From NCBI GenBank assembly GCA_015485375.1, contig WFTU01000410.1:1-5922 (forward strand): a stretch of 5,922 nucleotides of DNA. Reading direction: 5' to 3'. The translations under genes and the position numbers were made by a program. The DNA comes from Paracoccaceae bacterium. GTDB taxonomy: Bacteria; Pseudomonadota; Alphaproteobacteria; Rhodobacterales; Rhodobacteraceae. Positions 5,868 to 5,922 of the stretch are shown one piece after another. The notes beneath the pieces were generated by a model. It did no database searches. It was not told where the DNA came from and saw nothing but the letters and a program-made list of their open reading frames with translations. Each line of letters opens with the position of its first letter. The first letter of the stretch is position 1.

Positions 5868-5872
5868 CAAAA

Positions 5873-5922
5873 TCACGGCGCTTGCGGCAAATCCAGCGAC
5901 ACGGCCAGAACCGCGATATAGG
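5873..5922 (-). CDS. Probable C-terminal end of an unidentified upstream gene
   Basis: An open frame enters from the window edge and ends at a TGA (TCA at 5873-5875), reading YIAVLAVSLDLPQAP. In this frame 11 of 15 third codon positions are G or C, fitting the GC-rich genes here, while the overlapping frame that continues to about 5840 scores clearly lower. If real, the gene ends 58 bp before the ASKHA activator start and may be in the same operon; methyltransferase or corrinoid-protein genes are typical neighbours of such activators. Fifteen residues are too few to name a family. Confidence 0.4.
   Translation of the reverse strand, partial: YIAVLAVSLDLPQAP

Noticed and set aside
5840..5922. 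Alternative open frame ending near 5840 (…VILLSLCPCPVV)
   Set aside because: Its third-position G/C content is clearly lower than the neighbouring frame ending at 5873, and it runs through the leader palindrome.

Overview
The window is GC-rich DNA with every convincing gene on the minus strand. Protein character suggests an alphaproteobacterium of the Rhodobacterales/Roseobacter type: the tyrosyl-tRNA synthetase carries HVGS and KMGKS signatures, and there is a ferredoxin-ASKHA corrinoid activator with an arginine-rich tail. This placement comes from remembered family resemblance, not from a search.

Layout in the direction of transcription (high to low coordinates). At 5873-5922 there is probably the last few codons of a gene that enters from outside. 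A 58-bp gap follows, dominated by a near-perfect 14-bp inverted repeat, and then a large gene (3781-5814) for a [2Fe-2S]/ASKHA ATPase of the RamA/RACo (DUF4445) type, which reductively reactivates corrinoid proteins. Downstream lies a structured, non-coding 168-bp gap (3613-3780) with one large palindrome, two overlapping alternative hairpins and a plausible promoter. Next comes a tight three-gene operon of hydrolases: a maspardin-like alpha/beta hydrolase (2788-3612), a dienelactone-hydrolase-family protein (2006-2791, ATGA overlap) and an endonuclease/exonuclease/phosphatase (EEP) family protein (1317-2000, 5-bp gap). The operon ends inside a 73-bp REP-like element whose terminal repeat supplies the stop codon of the last gene. 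Finally tyrS (1-1169) starts after its own short promoter region and runs off the low edge, so its last part is missing.

The corrinoid activator presumably serves a B12-dependent methyltransferase encoded upstream or elsewhere. The hydrolase operon looks like a co-translated set (Ser hydrolase, Cys hydrolase, metal-dependent phosphoesterase), but no common substrate can be deduced. tyrS is housekeeping and appears to be transcribed separately. No tRNA, rRNA, CRISPR array, insertion sequence or phage gene was seen. I found no clear new multi-gene system; the most interesting items are the structured intergenic elements, the coupled hydrolase operon and the activator with its leader palindrome.
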